From positions 119,630 to 183,629 of the forward strand of contig NKIW01000008.1 in NCBI GenBank assembly GCA_002256205.1: a stretch of 64,000 bases of DNA, given 5' to 3'. Under the pieces are notes generated by a model. It searched no databases. It worked only from the letters and a program-made list of their open reading frames with translations, and was not told the origin of the DNA. Numbering within the stretch: position 1 is the first letter of the stretch; the number at the start of each line of letters is the position of its first letter. The position numbers and the translations under genes are program-made. The stretch comes from Rhizobiales bacterium PAR1 (GTDB lineage: Bacteria; Pseudomonadota; Alphaproteobacteria; Rhizobiales; Beijerinckiaceae). Of this stretch, positions 27,612 through 35,871 are shown one piece after another.

Positions 27612-28954
27612 CAGAAGTCGAAAAACCTGCGCTGCTGGTGGTGGATGACGATCCGCTGGTGATCGCCTCGCTTGGTCAGTGGCTGGAGATTTCGGGCTTT
27701 GCCGTGGTCACCGCGATGTCGGTCGAGGCGGCACTCGGAGCACTGGAAGCCCGCACTTTCGATGCGGTGCTTACGGATATGCGGATGCCGGGGCGTGACG
27801 GGCTCGCGCTGCTTCATGCGCTGCGCCAAAGCCACCCCGCCATGCCGATCGTGATGCTCACCGGACATGGCGATGTACCGCTGGCAGTCGAGGTCCTCAA
27901 GGCCGGCGCTTTTGATTTTCTTACAAAGCCGCATGATCCGGATCGGCTGGTCGCGACTTTGCGCAACGCGACGCGGCAGAGCCGGTTGATCCGGCGTGTC
28001 GCGGCGCTCGAAACCGGCGCGGATGGTCTTGCCGCGCGCCTCATTGGTGCTTCACCGACGATGCAGCGCTTGCAGGCGCATATCCGTGCATTGCTCGATC
28101 TCAAGCTTGACGTGCTGCTCCTCGGAGAAACCGGAACAGGCAAGGAGGTCGTCGCGCGGGTGCTGCACGACTTTGGCCCACGGCGCGGCAAACCCTTCGT
28201 GCCGATCAATTGCGCGGCCGTTCCGGCGGAGATGATCGAGAGCGAGCTTTTTGGCCATGAAGCGGGCGCCTTTACCGGCGCGCAGACGACGCGGATCGGC
28301 AAATTCGAGTTTGCATCGGGCGGGACACTGTTTCTCGACGAGATCGAGAGCATGCCGGTGGCGGCGCAATCCAAGCTCCTGCGCGTGTTGCAGGAGCGGG
28401 TCATCGAGCGCATCGGCTCCAACCGGTCCATTCCGGTCGATTTGCGGATCATCAGCGCGACCAAGGTCGACTTACGTGTGGCATCGGACGCAGGGGCCTT
28501 CCGTGCGGATCTCTATTTCCGCCTTGCGGGCGACGAGGTGACGCTTCCCCCCTTGCGGGATCGGGGCGAGGATATCCTGCTGCTGTTCACGCGCTTCGCG
28601 GCGGTGGCGAGCCATGCGGCGGGACGCGCGCCTGGCGACCTTCCACCTGAGGCGGTCGAGGCGCTGCTCGCCTACCCTTGGCCGGGGAATGTCAGGGAGT
28701 TGCGCAGCGTTGCCGAGCGCTTCGGCATGGGCCTCGGACTACGGCTGGGCACAACTGTTGTTGAGGCTGCGGCTATCCCCTCAGGCGCCTTGGCCGAGAT
28801 GGTCGATGCCTATGAAAGGCGCCTGATCATCGCCGCACTCAAGACCGAAAAGGGCTCGATTGCTGGTGCGCTGGAGCGCCTTGGGTTGCCGCGTCGCACG
28901 CTCAACGAGAAAATGCGGCGGCATGGCATCGAGCGGGCAGACTACGGGGGGTGA
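27608..28954 (+). CDS. dctD: DctD-type sigma-54-dependent response regulator
   Basis: A 448-residue NtrC-family activator. The receiver domain (1-120) has phosphorylation site Asp57 in LTDMRMPGRDG; the AAA+ domain (about 145-370) shows Walker A GETGTGKE and the sigma-54 contact loop GAFTGA; a Fis-type helix-turn-helix closes the protein (AGALERLGLPRRTLNEKMRR). It activates sigma-54 promoters when phosphorylated by DctB. The -24/-12 promoter at 24389 is its likely target, making a closed three-gene circuit. Confidence 0.92.
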   Translation: MTEVEKPALLVVDDDPLVIASLGQWLEISGFAVVTAMSVEAALGALEARTFDAVLTDMRMPGRDGLALLHALRQSHPAMPIVMLTGHGDVPLAVEVLKAGAFDFLTKPHDPDRLVATLRNATRQSRLIRRVAALETGADGLAARLIGASPTMQRLQAHIRALLDLKLDVLLLGETGTGKEVVARVLHDFGPRRGKPFVPINCAAVPAEMIESELFGHEAGAFTGAQTTRIGKFEFASGGTLFLDEIESMPVAAQSKLLRVLQERVIERIGSNRSIPVDLRIISATKVDLRVASDAGAFRADLYFRLAGDEVTLPPLRDRGEDILLLFTRFAAVASHAAGRAPGDLPPEAVEALLAYPWPGNVRELRSVAERFGMGLGLRLGTTVVEAAAIPSGALAEMVDAYERRLIIAALKTEKGSIAGALERLGLPRRTLNEKMRRHGIERADYGG

Positions 28955-29089
28955 GCGTTTCCCGTGGTTCTTCTGCTGCATACTGCATTTTCTCATTGAC
29001 GATGGGCCTTGCAATCGGCTCGAAAAGACCCCGACAAGACTTCAGGTGCCGGGAAGTAACCCAGCGCAAGGCATAGGCAGGAGACGTTC

Positions 29090-29842
29090 ATGAACCAGAT
29101 CGACCTCAAGGGCCGCGTGGCCATCATTACCGGCGGTGCGCGCGGGATCGGCTATGCTGCCGCTGAGCGGATGCTCACCTCCGGCGCTACGGTCGTGATC
29201 TGGGATATTGACCAGAAGGCGCTTGATGATGCGAAAGCCAGCCTCGGCAAGCTCGGCACGGTGTCGGGTGATATCGTCGAGCTCACCGATGAGGTCTCCA
29301 TCGCAGCGGCAACCAAGGCCGCCGTGACCCGGCATGGCAAGATCGATATTCTCGTCAACAATGCGGGCATTACCGGCGGTAACGCCAAGCTCTGGGAGTT
29401 GGCGCCGGATGTCTGGCGCCGTGTGGTCGAGGTCAACCTCGTCGGGCCGTATCTCACTTGCCGCGCCGTGGTGCCGGAGATGCTGAAGAATGGCTATGGT
29501 CGCATCGTCAATATCGCCTCGATCGCGGGCAAGGACGGCAACCCCAATGCCTCGCATTATTCCGCCTCGAAGGCCGGGTTGATCGGGCTGACGAAGTCGC
29601 TCGCCAAGGAGCTGGCGACCTCGAATATTCTCGTCAACTGCATCACCCCGGCAGCGGCAAAGACCGAGATTTTCAACCAGATGAAGCAGGAGCATATTGA
29701 CTTCATGCTCTCGAAAATCCCGATGAACCGCTTCCTTCAGGTTGAGGAAGCCGCCGCGATGATCTCGTGGCTTTCGAGCGAGGATTGCGCATTTTCCACC
29801 GGCGCGGTGTTCGATATTTCGGGCGGGCGCGCGACGTATTGA
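29090..29842 (+). CDS. Short-chain dehydrogenase/reductase (FabG-like)
   Basis: A 250-residue classical SDR: TGGARGIG cofactor motif, Asp in VVIWDID implying NAD preference, NNAGITG, catalytic Ser in NIASIAG, and YSASK. It resembles 3-oxoacyl-ACP reductases and sugar or hydroxy-acid dehydrogenases; the substrate is not evident. The ATG follows AGGAGACG. It stands alone between dctD and the efflux operon and probably has its own promoter in the 135-bp gap upstream. Confidence 0.85.
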   Translation: MNQIDLKGRVAIITGGARGIGYAAAERMLTSGATVVIWDIDQKALDDAKASLGKLGTVSGDIVELTDEVSIAAATKAAVTRHGKIDILVNNAGITGGNAKLWELAPDVWRRVVEVNLVGPYLTCRAVVPEMLKNGYGRIVNIASIAGKDGNPNASHYSASKAGLIGLTKSLAKELATSNILVNCITPAAAKTEIFNQMKQEHIDFMLSKIPMNRFLQVEEAAAMISWLSSEDCAFSTGAVFDISGGRATY

Positions 29843-29898
29843 GGCCAGGATCCTGCGGCTGCGACCGCCGCGCGCTTGCGGCGCTTTCGCTTTCCCTC

Positions 29899-29959
29899 TA
29901 ACCCAAGGGTTAACACGCGTTAAGGCTTTGGCCATGACGCGCTGATTCGCCTTGGGTTA
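29899..29959. promoter_or_regulatory. Cluster of palindromes upstream of the efflux operon
   Basis: A perfect 14-bp palindrome TAACCCAAGGGTTA (29899-29912) overlaps TAAC-ACGC-GTTA (29911-29922); a further half, CCTTGGGTTA (29950-29959), is the exact reverse complement of TAACCCAAGG. Three related half-sites within 60 bp, 41 bases before the OMF start codon, suggest an operator. A hairpin terminator for the SDR gene is the alternative. Confidence 0.5.
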
Positions 29960-29999
29960 AAGCTGCTTCGCAGTTTCAGAAGGGGTTGGCGTCGCTTTC

Positions 30000-31454
30000 A
30001 TGGCCGGAATTCGTTTCTCCTGTTTTCCGGTGGTGAGCATTGTCCTCGCGCTTGGCGGTTGCGCTTCCGCGCCGGGCGTGGCGGACCCGCAGCTCGCGCT
30101 TGCCCCGAAATTCGACCATGCCAACGCCCGCCCGGCGACCGATCTGTCGCGCTGGTGGGCGCGTTTCGGTTCGCCCGCGCTGACGCGGCTTGTCGATCAG
30201 GCGGATATCGCCAATCTTGATGTCGCCGCCGCCGCTGCACGCATCGAAGAGGCTGAAGCGCAGGCGCGCGTCACCGGCGCGGTGCTGGTGCCGGGACTGA
30301 CGCTTTCAAGCGATGCCTCGCGCAGCCAGAGTTCGGGGACGACGAGCCGGAGGGCCGGCGTGCAACCGGTCTCGCTGAGGAATTCCTTCTCCGGCGTGCT
30401 GGCGACGAGTTACGAACTCGATCTCTGGGGCAAGAACCGCGATCTTCTGGCTTCCGCCCGCGCGAATGTCGAGGCGGTGGTCTACGCCCGGGAAGTCCTC
30501 CGGCTTTCAACCCGCGCAGCGCTGATCAACGCCTGGCTTTCCCATGCCGCAACGCGCGATCGGCTGTCGATTGCCAGCGAAAACCTCGAGAATGCCGAGC
30601 GCATTCTCGGCGTCATCCGCGAGCGCCTCCGCGCGGGAACCGGCACGGCGCTCGATGTCGCACAGCAGGAAAGTCTCGTTGCAAGCCAGCGCGCGCAATT
30701 GCCGGACCTGCGGCAGAATATCGAACTCACACGCACCACCATCGCGCTGCTGCTTGGCCGTCCGCCGGAAGGCATGGCGGTGGCGGCGACGAGCCTGAAG
30801 GCGCTCAAAGTACCGGGCGCGACGCCGGGTATGCCGGCGAGCCTGCTCCTCCGGCGGCCGGATATCCGTAACGCCGAGGCGCAGCTTCTGGGCGCGGATG
30901 CCAACCTCGAATCGGCGCGCAAGGCGCTCTTGCCCTCGATCCAGCTCACGGGGCAGGGTGGTTTGCAAAGCGCGATGCTGAAGAACCTGCTTCGTCCTGA
31001 ATCGACGATCTGGTCCTTGGCGGCAGGGCTCACGCAGCCGATTTTCGATGGCGGGCGGCTCAACGCCGAGGTCGATGCTGCCGCTGCGCGCAAGCGGGAA
31101 TTGCTGGAGAATTACCGCAAGGCGATAGTTTCCGCGCTGGTCGATGTCGAAAACGCACTCGTCGGTGTCCGCGAAAGCGCGGCGCGCGAGGCGGCACTCT
31201 CGGTTGTTGTTACCAAGGCGCGCGAAGCGTTCCGCCTGTCGGAAGAACGCCTCAGGCTTGGCACAATTGACCTGCAAACCTTGCTCAACACGCAGAACAC
31301 TCTGTTTCAGGCGCAGGAATCGCTGGTCCAGAGCCGCTTGCAACGGCTGCAAGCCTCGGTATCGCTGTTCCAGGCGCTCGGCGGTGATTTTGTAACCTCG
31401 CCCGAAGCGGCAGGATGGGTCGCGCTTTCACCGCGCGCCGGAGCAATGGAATGA
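30000..31454 (+). CDS. Outer-membrane efflux lipoprotein (NodT/OprM type)
   Basis: A 484-residue outer-membrane factor. It starts with a lipoprotein signal ending LALGGC, so Cys21 would be lipidated. The two OEP repeats show the usual Trp-rich start (LSRWWARFGSPALTRLVDQA), SYELDLWGKNRD near residue 140, LLLGRPPEG, LLLRRPDIRNAEAQLLGA and LTQPIFDGGRL. It forms the trimeric exit channel. It is the first gene of a coupled efflux operon; its stop overlaps the next start (ATGA). Having the OMF first is the reverse of the common MFP-RND-OMF order. Confidence 0.92.
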   Translation: MAGIRFSCFPVVSIVLALGGCASAPGVADPQLALAPKFDHANARPATDLSRWWARFGSPALTRLVDQADIANLDVAAAAARIEEAEAQARVTGAVLVPGLTLSSDASRSQSSGTTSRRAGVQPVSLRNSFSGVLATSYELDLWGKNRDLLASARANVEAVVYAREVLRLSTRAALINAWLSHAATRDRLSIASENLENAERILGVIRERLRAGTGTALDVAQQESLVASQRAQLPDLRQNIELTRTTIALLLGRPPEGMAVAATSLKALKVPGATPGMPASLLLRRPDIRNAEAQLLGADANLESARKALLPSIQLTGQGGLQSAMLKNLLRPESTIWSLAAGLTQPIFDGGRLNAEVDAAAARKRELLENYRKAIVSALVDVENALVGVRESAAREAALSVVVTKAREAFRLSEERLRLGTIDLQTLLNTQNTLFQAQESLVQSRLQRLQASVSLFQALGGDFVTSPEAAGWVALSPRAGAME

Positions 31455-32767
31455 AGGTCGGCAAGGTTCTCGCAGTTCTCCTTGTGCTCGGTGCAGCCGG
31501 GGGCGGCGGCTATTACTATTGGTCGCTACAGCAGAGTGAGACTGCGGCCCCGACACGACCCAACCGTCCCGGCGGGCGGCGCGGCGGGGGCGGTGACGGC
31601 CCTGTCGCTGTGCTCGCGACGGCGGTTCAGGCGAAAAATGTCCCCATCTACCGCGATGGCATCGGCAATATTCAGGCCTATGCACTCGTCACGGTCCGGA
31701 GCCAGATCGATGGCCTCCTGACGGCGGTCGAGTTCAAGGAAGGGCAGATGGTGACGCGCGGGCAAGTGCTGGCGCGGATCGATCCGCGCATCTGGCAGGC
31801 CCAGCTCGATCAGGCACTCGCCAAAAAGGCGCAGGACGAGGCCAACCTCGCCAATGCCCGCGTCGATCTTGCGCGCTACCAGCAGCTTGCGGCCTCCAAT
31901 GCTGGCCCCAAGCAGCAGGCTGATCAGCAGAAGGCTGCCGTCGCGCAACTCGAAGCGCAGGTGCGTTCGGATGAGGCCGCGATCGACAACGCTCGCGCCT
32001 ACCTCGCCTATACCACCGTGACCTCGCCGCTTGATGGCCGCGCGGGTCTGCGGCAGGTCGATCCGGGCAATATCATCCGCTCTGGTGATGCGGCGGGCCT
32101 CGTGACCATCGCGCAGATACAGCCGATTGCCGCGACCTTCGCGTTGCCGCAACGCGATCTTTCCGCCGCCGCCGCCGCACTTGCCCAAGGCGTTGTGCCG
32201 GTCGAGGCCCTTGATACCGATGGCCGCACGGTGGTCGCCAGCGGGCGTCTCGATGTCATCGACAATCAGGTCGATGTGACAACCGGCACGGTGAAGCTCA
32301 AGGCGGTCTTCCCGAATGCCGAGCAGAAGCTCTGGCCCGGCCAGTTTGTGACTGTCAGGGTCAAGATCACCGAGTTGAAGGGCGCGCGCGTGGTGCCGAC
32401 CCCGGCAATCCGGCGCGGCCCGCAGGGCACGTTCGTCTATGTCGTTGGCGAGGGCGAGAAGGCCATCGTCCGGCCCGTCACCGTGACGCAGCAAGATGAG
32501 CAGGTCGCGGTGATCGACAAGGGTGTCGAGGTTGGCGAACGGATCGTCACCGCCGGTTTTGCGCGCCTCTCCGATGGCAAGGACGTCACCGTGACACTGG
32601 ATGGGGAGGCGACCAAGCCTGCCGCTGCGCCCGCAGATGGCGCACCGCGTCAACCCGGCCAGCGCGGTAACGGCGAGCGTCGCCGCAACAATCCGAACGG
32701 CCCACCGAGTGGTGCGCCTCCTGGCGGCGCGCCCGGCGCTCCAGCGCCTGCGAGGCCCGTGCCGTGA
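31451..32767 (+). CDS. RND efflux periplasmic adaptor (MdtA-like)
   Basis: A 438-residue adaptor with an N-terminal membrane helix (KVLAVLLVLGAAGGGGYYYW), a disordered Pro/Arg/Gly linker, lipoyl segments (LVTVRSQIDGLLTAVEFKEG), a hairpin coil, TSPLDGRAGLRQVDPGN, and a long Pro/Gly/Arg/Asn-rich tail. It resembles MdtA/MuxA, which serve two RND proteins at once; two RND genes follow here. The ATG at 31451 overlaps the OMF stop; its own stop overlaps the next GTG start. Confidence 0.9.
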   Translation: MKVGKVLAVLLVLGAAGGGGYYYWSLQQSETAAPTRPNRPGGRRGGGGDGPVAVLATAVQAKNVPIYRDGIGNIQAYALVTVRSQIDGLLTAVEFKEGQMVTRGQVLARIDPRIWQAQLDQALAKKAQDEANLANARVDLARYQQLAASNAGPKQQADQQKAAVAQLEAQVRSDEAAIDNARAYLAYTTVTSPLDGRAGLRQVDPGNIIRSGDAAGLVTIAQIQPIAATFALPQRDLSAAAAALAQGVVPVEALDTDGRTVVASGRLDVIDNQVDVTTGTVKLKAVFPNAEQKLWPGQFVTVRVKITELKGARVVPTPAIRRGPQGTFVYVVGEGEKAIVRPVTVTQQDEQVAVIDKGVEVGERIVTAGFARLSDGKDVTVTLDGEATKPAAAPADGAPRQPGQRGNGERRRNNPNGPPSGAPPGGAPGAPAPARPVP

Positions 32768-35700
32768 ACGTTTCCGCGCCCTTCATCGCGCGGCCCGTCG
32801 CAACCTCGCTGCTGGCGGTGGCGCTGCTGATCCTCGGGGTTATGGGCTATCGCGGCTTGCCGGTCTCCTCGCTGCCGCAGGTTGATTTTCCGACCATTGT
32901 CGTCACGACGAACCTGCCCGGCGCGAGCCCGGAGACCATGGCCTCGCTCGTGACAGGACCGCTCGAACGTCAGCTTGGCCAGATTCAGGCGATGCAGAGT
33001 CTGACCTCGACCAGCACCTTTGGGCGTTCACAGATCACGCTTCAATTCAGCCTCGATCGCGAGATCGACGGAGCGGCGCAGGATGTTCAAGCGGCGATCA
33101 ATGCTGCCGGCTCAACCCTGCCGCGCACTTTGCCCTATCCGCCGACCTATGCGAAGGCCAACCCGGCGGATGCGCCGATTGTCACCCTGGCGCTGACTTC
33201 GAAAACGGTGCCGCTGCGCGTCCTCTCCGATTTCGCCGATACGCTGATTGCCCAGCGCCTCGCGGAAGTTTCCGGCGTCGGGCAGGTGTCGGTGCAGGGC
33301 GGCTCGAAGCCGGCGGTGCGGGTCAAGGCCGATCTTGCCGCGCTCGCGGCCAAGAACCTCAGCCTCGAAGACCTGCGCACGGCGATTTCCGGCGCGAATA
33401 CTTCCGCGCCGAAAGGCTCGCTCGATGGTGCCAACCAGTCCCACGCTATTGCCGCCAACGACCAGATCACCAGCGCGAAGGATTATGCGCAGGTCACCAT
33501 CGCGATGCGGAAAGGCTCGCCCGTTCTCCTGCGCGATGTCGCGGAGGTCACCGATGGCTTTGAGAACGAGCGCATCGGTGCGTGGCGCGAGGGGATGCCC
33601 GCCATTGTGCTCGATATCCAGCGCCAGACCGGCGCGAATGTTGTGGCGACAGTGGACCGCATCCTGCATGAGTTGCCGCGTCTCAGGCTCGCGCTTCCGG
33701 CCGATGTGAAGCTCGATGTCGTCTCGGATCGCACGGCAATGATCCGCGCCTCGGTCGAGGATGTGCAGTTCACGCTGGTCCTCTCGATTGGTCTTGTGAT
33801 CCTCGTCGTGCTGCTGTTCCTGCGTACGGCTTCGGCCACGATCATCGCGGGCGTTGCGCTGCCGCTGTCGCTGGTTGGCACCTTCGCGGTGATGTGGCTC
33901 GCGGGCTTCAGCCTCGACAACCTCTCGTTAATGGCGCTGACCATCGGCACCGGCTTTGTCGTCGATGATGCCATCGTGATGATCGAGAATATCGCGCGTC
34001 ACCGCGAGGAGGGTGCGAGCGGCGAGGAAGCCGCGATGAAGGGCTCTGCCGAGATCGGCTTCACCGTGATTTCGCTCACGGTCTCGCTGCTCGCGGTGTT
34101 CATCCCGCTCCTGTTCATGACCGGCCTTGTGGGGCGGATGTTCCGTGAATTCGCGATCACCTTGGCGATTGCGGTGGTGGTCTCGGCTTTGGTGTCGCTC
34201 ACCCTGACACCGATGATGTGCGCGAAACTCCTCAAGCATCGCGCCGAGCCGGAAGCCGAGAAGAAGCCGGGCGTGCTCGGGCGTCTTTCCGCTGCACTGG
34301 GGGATGGCCTCGCGGCGTTCTACGCCCGCACGCTTGCCGTGGTGCTCAACCATCGTGGGCTCACGCTGGCCCTGACGATCCTGACGCTGGGGATCACGGT
34401 GGTGCTCTATGTCGGCATGCCCAAGAGCTTCCTGCCGGTACAGGATACGGGCCTGATCTCGATTGCTGTGCGCGCCTCGCCCGATGTCTCCTTTGCTGAA
34501 ATGGCACGCCTTCAGGCCGAGGCGACGAAGGTTTTAAAAGCCATCCCGGAGGTCGCGAGCGTAGTCTCGGTCGCGGGTGTCGGCGGCGCGAACCCGACGC
34601 CGAACACTGCAACGCTAACTGCGACGCTGCAACCGCACGCCACGCGCAAGCGTTCCGCGGCGATGGTAGCGCTCGCGATGGATAACGCACTTGAAGCGAT
34701 CCCGGACCTCTCGGCCTTTGTAAAACCCGTGCAGGACGTACAGATTTCGACCCGCGCGAGCTGGAGCCAGTATCAATATACGCTGGTCGCTTCCGATACC
34801 GCCTCCGTGCGCGATTGGGGCAACAAGTTGCTCTCGGCGCTGCGGCAGGACAGCGGTTTCACCAATGTCGCCTCTATTGAGGAAGACGAGGGCCTGACCG
34901 CGCGCCTCGCGATTGACCGCGTCCGCGCCGGGCAATTCGGCGTTTCAATCCAGTCGATTTCCGATGTCCTCAACGATGCTTTCTCGCAGCGACAGGTCTC
35001 CACGATCTACGGGCAGGCGAACCAGTATCGCGTCGTGCTCGAAGCCGATACGCGCTTCAAGGCGGACCCTTCCGCGCTTGAGCTCTTCCGTTTTCCCGGC
35101 ACGGCGGGCGCGCAGGTGCCGCTGGCGGCCTTTGCCAAGCTCGAACGCACCACTGCGCCGCTGGCGATCAGCCATCAGCAGCAGTTCCCGGCCTTCACCA
35201 TCAGTTTTGATCTCGCGGGCGGGCGCTCGCTCGGCGATGCGATCGCCGCCGTTTCCGCAGCCGAGACCGCCATCGGCATGCCGGCTTCCGTTACCGGGAC
35301 TTTCTCCGGCGAAGCTGCGGAATTCCGTGCTTCGCTCGCGGGCCAGCCTTGGCTGATCCTCGCCGCGATTGTCGCGATCTACATCGTGCTCGGCGTGCTC
35401 TACGAAAGCTATATCCACCCGCTGACGATCCTCTCGACGTTGCCCTCGGCGGGCATTGGTGCGCTGCTCGCGTTGATGGCGGTGGGCGAGCACCTCACGA
35501 TCATCGGTGTCATCGGCATCGTCCTGCTCATGGGCATCGTGAAGAAAAACGCGATCATGATGATCGATTTCGCGCTCCATGCCGAGCGCACGCGCGGGCT
35601 TTCACCTGAAGCCGCGATCATCGAGGCCTGCGCGCTCCGTTTCCGCCCGATCATGATGACGACGTTGGCCGCGCTCTTTGGCGCGCTGCCGCTGGCGCTC

Positions 35701-35871
35701 GCCACGGGGCCGGGTGCGGAGCTTCGCATGCCGCTCGGCGTTTCGATCATTGGTGGCCTGATGCTCAGCCAGCTGCTGACGCTCTACACAACGCCGGTGG
35801 TATACCTCGCGCTGGACCGTCTGCGCATGCGACGGGAGGCACCGCCTGTGGCGGTGGTTGAACCCACATGA
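32764..35871 (+). CDS. RND efflux permease, first of a pair (MdtB/MuxB-like)
   Basis: A 1035-residue RND permease starting with GTG that overlaps the adaptor stop. N-terminal FIARPVATSLLAVALLILG; proton-relay aspartates in GFVVDDAIVMIEN; lysine in GIVKKNAIMMIDF. In MdtABC and MuxABC, two different RND subunits mix in one trimer, and the tandem arrangement here fits that. Substrates are not evident; MdtBC-type pumps export bile salts, novobiocin and similar compounds. Confidence 0.92.
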   Translation: MNVSAPFIARPVATSLLAVALLILGVMGYRGLPVSSLPQVDFPTIVVTTNLPGASPETMASLVTGPLERQLGQIQAMQSLTSTSTFGRSQITLQFSLDREIDGAAQDVQAAINAAGSTLPRTLPYPPTYAKANPADAPIVTLALTSKTVPLRVLSDFADTLIAQRLAEVSGVGQVSVQGGSKPAVRVKADLAALAAKNLSLEDLRTAISGANTSAPKGSLDGANQSHAIAANDQITSAKDYAQVTIAMRKGSPVLLRDVAEVTDGFENERIGAWREGMPAIVLDIQRQTGANVVATVDRILHELPRLRLALPADVKLDVVSDRTAMIRASVEDVQFTLVLSIGLVILVVLLFLRTASATIIAGVALPLSLVGTFAVMWLAGFSLDNLSLMALTIGTGFVVDDAIVMIENIARHREEGASGEEAAMKGSAEIGFTVISLTVSLLAVFIPLLFMTGLVGRMFREFAITLAIAVVVSALVSLTLTPMMCAKLLKHRAEPEAEKKPGVLGRLSAALGDGLAAFYARTLAVVLNHRGLTLALTILTLGITVVLYVGMPKSFLPVQDTGLISIAVRASPDVSFAEMARLQAEATKVLKAIPEVASVVSVAGVGGANPTPNTATLTATLQPHATRKRSAAMVALAMDNALEAIPDLSAFVKPVQDVQISTRASWSQYQYTLVASDTASVRDWGNKLLSALRQDSGFTNVASIEEDEGLTARLAIDRVRAGQFGVSIQSISDVLNDAFSQRQVSTIYGQANQYRVVLEADTRFKADPSALELFRFPGTAGAQVPLAAFAKLERTTAPLAISHQQQFPAFTISFDLAGGRSLGDAIAAVSAAETAIGMPASVTGTFSGEAAEFRASLAGQPWLILAAIVAIYIVLGVLYESYIHPLTILSTLPSAGIGALLALMAVGEHLTIIGVIGIVLLMGIVKKNAIMMIDFALHAERTRGLSPEAAIIEACALRFRPIMMTTLAALFGALPLALATGPGAELRMPLGVSIIGGLMLSQLLTLYTTPVVYLALDRLRMRREAPPVAVVEPT

